From contig JAMPIT010000890.1 of assembly GCA_026261815.1 (NCBI GenBank), forward strand, positions 7,966,001 through 8,030,000: DNA of 64,000 nucleotides, given 5' to 3'. The translations under genes and the position numbers were made by a program. The DNA is from Monarcha castaneiventris obscurior (taxonomy: Eukaryota; Chordata; Aves; Passeriformes; Monarchidae). Under the pieces are notes generated by a model. That model was not told the origin of the DNA and searched no databases. It worked only from the letters and a program-made list of their open reading frames with translations. Of the stretch, positions 61,384-64,000 are shown one piece after another (within the stretch, counting starts at the first letter, position 1; each line of letters starts with the position of its first letter).

Positions 61384-62320
61384 CTGTGCTACATAAAGTG
61401 AGGCTGTCGAAAGAGAATTAAAACCAGAATTTTGTTTCTGTATTTAATCAATCAATAAGTCTAAAGGAAGCTATTTTAACAGAAAATCACACTTGACTTG
61501 TAGGGTCGTGCTTCTCATGTAGTCAGCACTTTATTGAGTAATGCTATTACACAACTCCCAAAGGTGCAGTCGTGGGGAAATTTCTCGGGTGTTTCTCATA
61601 TCTAGCAGCAAGGGCAGTTCTTTCACCCAATATCTCAGGCTTGTCCAAATCCCATTTAGTGTTAAATGGAGTTCATGTCTAACAGGGAAGGAGATCTTGT
61701 TTCAGAGCACGATAAATGTCTCTAAGACTGGTTTGCCATATCTGTAGAAAAGAAACAATTCAAACATGATGTTAGGGCACTATAAAATGAATGGCACTGC
61801 CATCCTCTGCAGGCTGGCTACAGGGAAGGATGTTGTTTACATGGGAATATTTATGTGTTGTGTTTTCTTTTGCTGCTGGTAGCATTTTCTGATGATAAAT
61901 TTTTTCTCATTCTGCTTCTGCTTTTCTATAACTTAGATAGTTTTAAGAGTTGGGTTTCTGTTTTGCCACACAGTCTGTCCTGTACAATATTGAGAAATAG
62001 ACGGGGTGGTTTATCTGAATTTTACTAGCATGAACATAAACTGAAACATCTGGTTTTACTTAAATGAACCAAAAATTTATCTGTGACTAGGATTCACTGA
62101 ATTAGTTTAGATGGATTTAGGGATTTTTATAAAAGCTCAAAGTATTAAAAAGGGAGGCAGTCAGTAAATACAGTAGTGTTTAAGGTATAAGTATATCCCA
62201 AAATATCCTGAGTTGTCATGAGTGTGTACCAGACAAATTTTGTGTCTATCACAGTAGATGTTAGATTGAGAGTTCCTCATGACAAGCTGTTGGTTATCTG
62301 CCTGGGATTATGCAAATTAT
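61384..62320. other. Non-coding stretch, no gene seen
   Basis: Unique AT-rich DNA with a 68-codon unrecognised frame (61541-61747). Confidence 0.5.
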
Positions 62321-62350
62321 TTGTTGGTTGGTTGGTTTGTTGGTTAGTTT
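62321..62350. repeat. (GGTT)n simple repeat
   Basis: TTGTTGGTTGGTTGGTTTG followed by further GTTGGTTAG units; a short tetranucleotide repeat. Confidence 0.85.
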
Positions 62351-64000
62351 TCAAGGTTTTTTAGTATATTGGGAAAAACCTGCAAAGGTATCTATCACTG
62401 AGAATTAATGCTGCTCATACCAACATTTGGGTATTCACTGCAACTTTTTAAACCCTATTATCAACCAATAAAATACATACTCAAAGCACACCCAGGCTTT
62501 GTATTGTTTTTGAGAGCATTTCCAAACAAGGCTGTAATAAATTGTTCCATGAGTTTGAAATTTTTCATATCCAAATCATGGCTGAGTTAGGCAGGACTCA
62601 GCTGGAGCACAAACTGGACTGCTTCTCATGTGAAGTATTTTTGATTGTTTTTTGCAAGCAAAATTTAACCAAGTAAGAGGGTGTTTTTCTGAAGGAAGCT
62701 GTTAAGATATTCCTGGGTTCTATTTAACTCTTCAAAATTGTTTCTATATCAGCTGTGGAAGAAACTTGTTTACACTATAAGCCTACAACCTGTAGTCCAA
62801 ATCTGGTCTGTAATTCATGTATTATGGTCGCATGTAACTTAGTATGAAGTTTACAGACCAGAAAAACATCACCATGCAGACAGTAAGAAGTGCCTTCGCT
62901 AATATATCAAAACTTACTTGAGATGCTGGTGTAATTTATACCAGTAAGATACATGATCTTACTTTAAAGAGTTATTAAAAGTAAAGGGAGATTTTTTTCC
63001 AGTGGACTTCCAGAGTCATCTCCTCTCTAGGTACATAAATATATAATACTTGCAGAACTCACGAGACATCTTCCACTTGTTCTCTTCCATGTCATTCAGG
63101 AAAAGTAAAGGATAACTGCAGCAAGAGACATAAAATTATAGAAGTTTTAGGCCCTGCTGAGTAGACCCTCCTTTCTCAACAAATATCTCAAAAAAATATT
63201 TACGAACTCCCAACCTTAATTATATTACCCCAAGCATTACTGCTATGACAATAAAGAGAGGGCAAGCACATCAATTATAAATCAGAAGAAAGGAGAAACT
63301 GTACCGACACAGAATTTCTACATAGAAAGCTGCCTGTATCAGCTCTTGCTCTGTGGGAGCCACTTCCCTAAGGCAAAGGATTGCCCTCATGTTCATCAAA
63401 GTGCATGATCATGTGCTTAATTACTCCTGAATTTGGACACATCAACAACAGCTTTGTACATTATTTTCTTCCAACAATGGCAAGAAATGGCTTCCAATGG
63501 CAAGCAAAACCATGTGAAGTGGTGTTTAGTGGGAGCTGAAAGTGCTTTGTTATCGTACGAATGCTGTTGTTAAGTAGTTTTTAACTACAATTTTTACAGT
63601 TTTTTAATGGAAAATTTTATAGAGAGCACTGCAGTCCGTACAAAACATGATGTGGATTACACGCAGTCAGTAGTTATTGTCTGCTATGTGCAGTGGATTT
63701 ACTGCATTTAGAGGAACCAAAAATTCCATAATTGACCTGTTTAAAAACCAAACAGACAAACCAAACCCAACAAAACTAGTGTGATACTGCTGTGATATTT
63801 ATTCAGGATGTATAGTCCTCAGGTAGATATTACATAACTTTTCCTGGGCTTTGAAAAGAAACAGGACTGACTCTCTTAGGGTAAGTTGAAAAGGCATTTC
63901 CATCCTAAAATTACTTACAGACTTTGTAGTGTAATGCTGAACATTCAACAAGAACAGAATTTATCATGTAATATGACCTAAATGTTTAGAATTTTCTGAT
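62351..64000. other. Non-coding stretch to the window end, no gene seen
   Basis: Unique AT-rich DNA. CAATGGCAAG is repeated twice within about 30 bp near 63475-63504. No frame above 60 codons and no recognisable repeat family. Confidence 0.5.

Overview
The window looks like non-coding nuclear DNA from a bird. It is AT-rich, has no CpG island and no long open frame (the longest are about 100-150 codons and look like chance). It is sparsely populated by repeats, and those I can recognise are avian: a CR1 LINE 3' tail and copies of an ERVL-type LTR whose termini and internal landmarks match a family common in bird genomes. The bird assignment is firm; the order is not determined. No bacterial or viral gene organisation, CRISPR array, rRNA or tRNA was seen.

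Layout. 1-20 kb: unique AT-rich DNA with AT/GT microsatellites, a CR1 remnant near 17.1 kb and an (ATT)n tract near 18.2 kb. 20.9-25 kb: the 3' part of an ERVL-type LTR (to 21176), a 12-bp inverted repeat spanning 125 bp with an octamer motif inside (22663-22787), and a solo LTR of about 357 bp with TATA and AATAAA signals on the minus strand (24458-24814). 25-50 kb: unique DNA with a block that looks like a conserved regulatory element (28140-28520) and several short exon-like open frames. 50-58 kb: a second solo LTR (51433-51848, flanked by a 7-bp direct repeat), which abuts an exon-like frame, and a nearly full-length ERVL-type LTR (56575-57126). 58-64 kb: a pyrimidine-biased stretch, a short perfect hairpin and GGTT-type simple repeats.

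No gene could be named. Six short open frames sit behind good splice acceptors (and/or before good donors) and are recorded as unproven exon-like segments. They lie on both strands, do not form one consistent transcript and match no protein I recognise, so most are probably chance. The window is best read as intergenic or deep intronic DNA. The points most worth checking are the exon-like frame interrupted by a solo LTR at 51.3-51.9 kb, the putative regulatory blocks, and the LTRs, which still carry promoter-like signals. I did not find a convincing new biological system.
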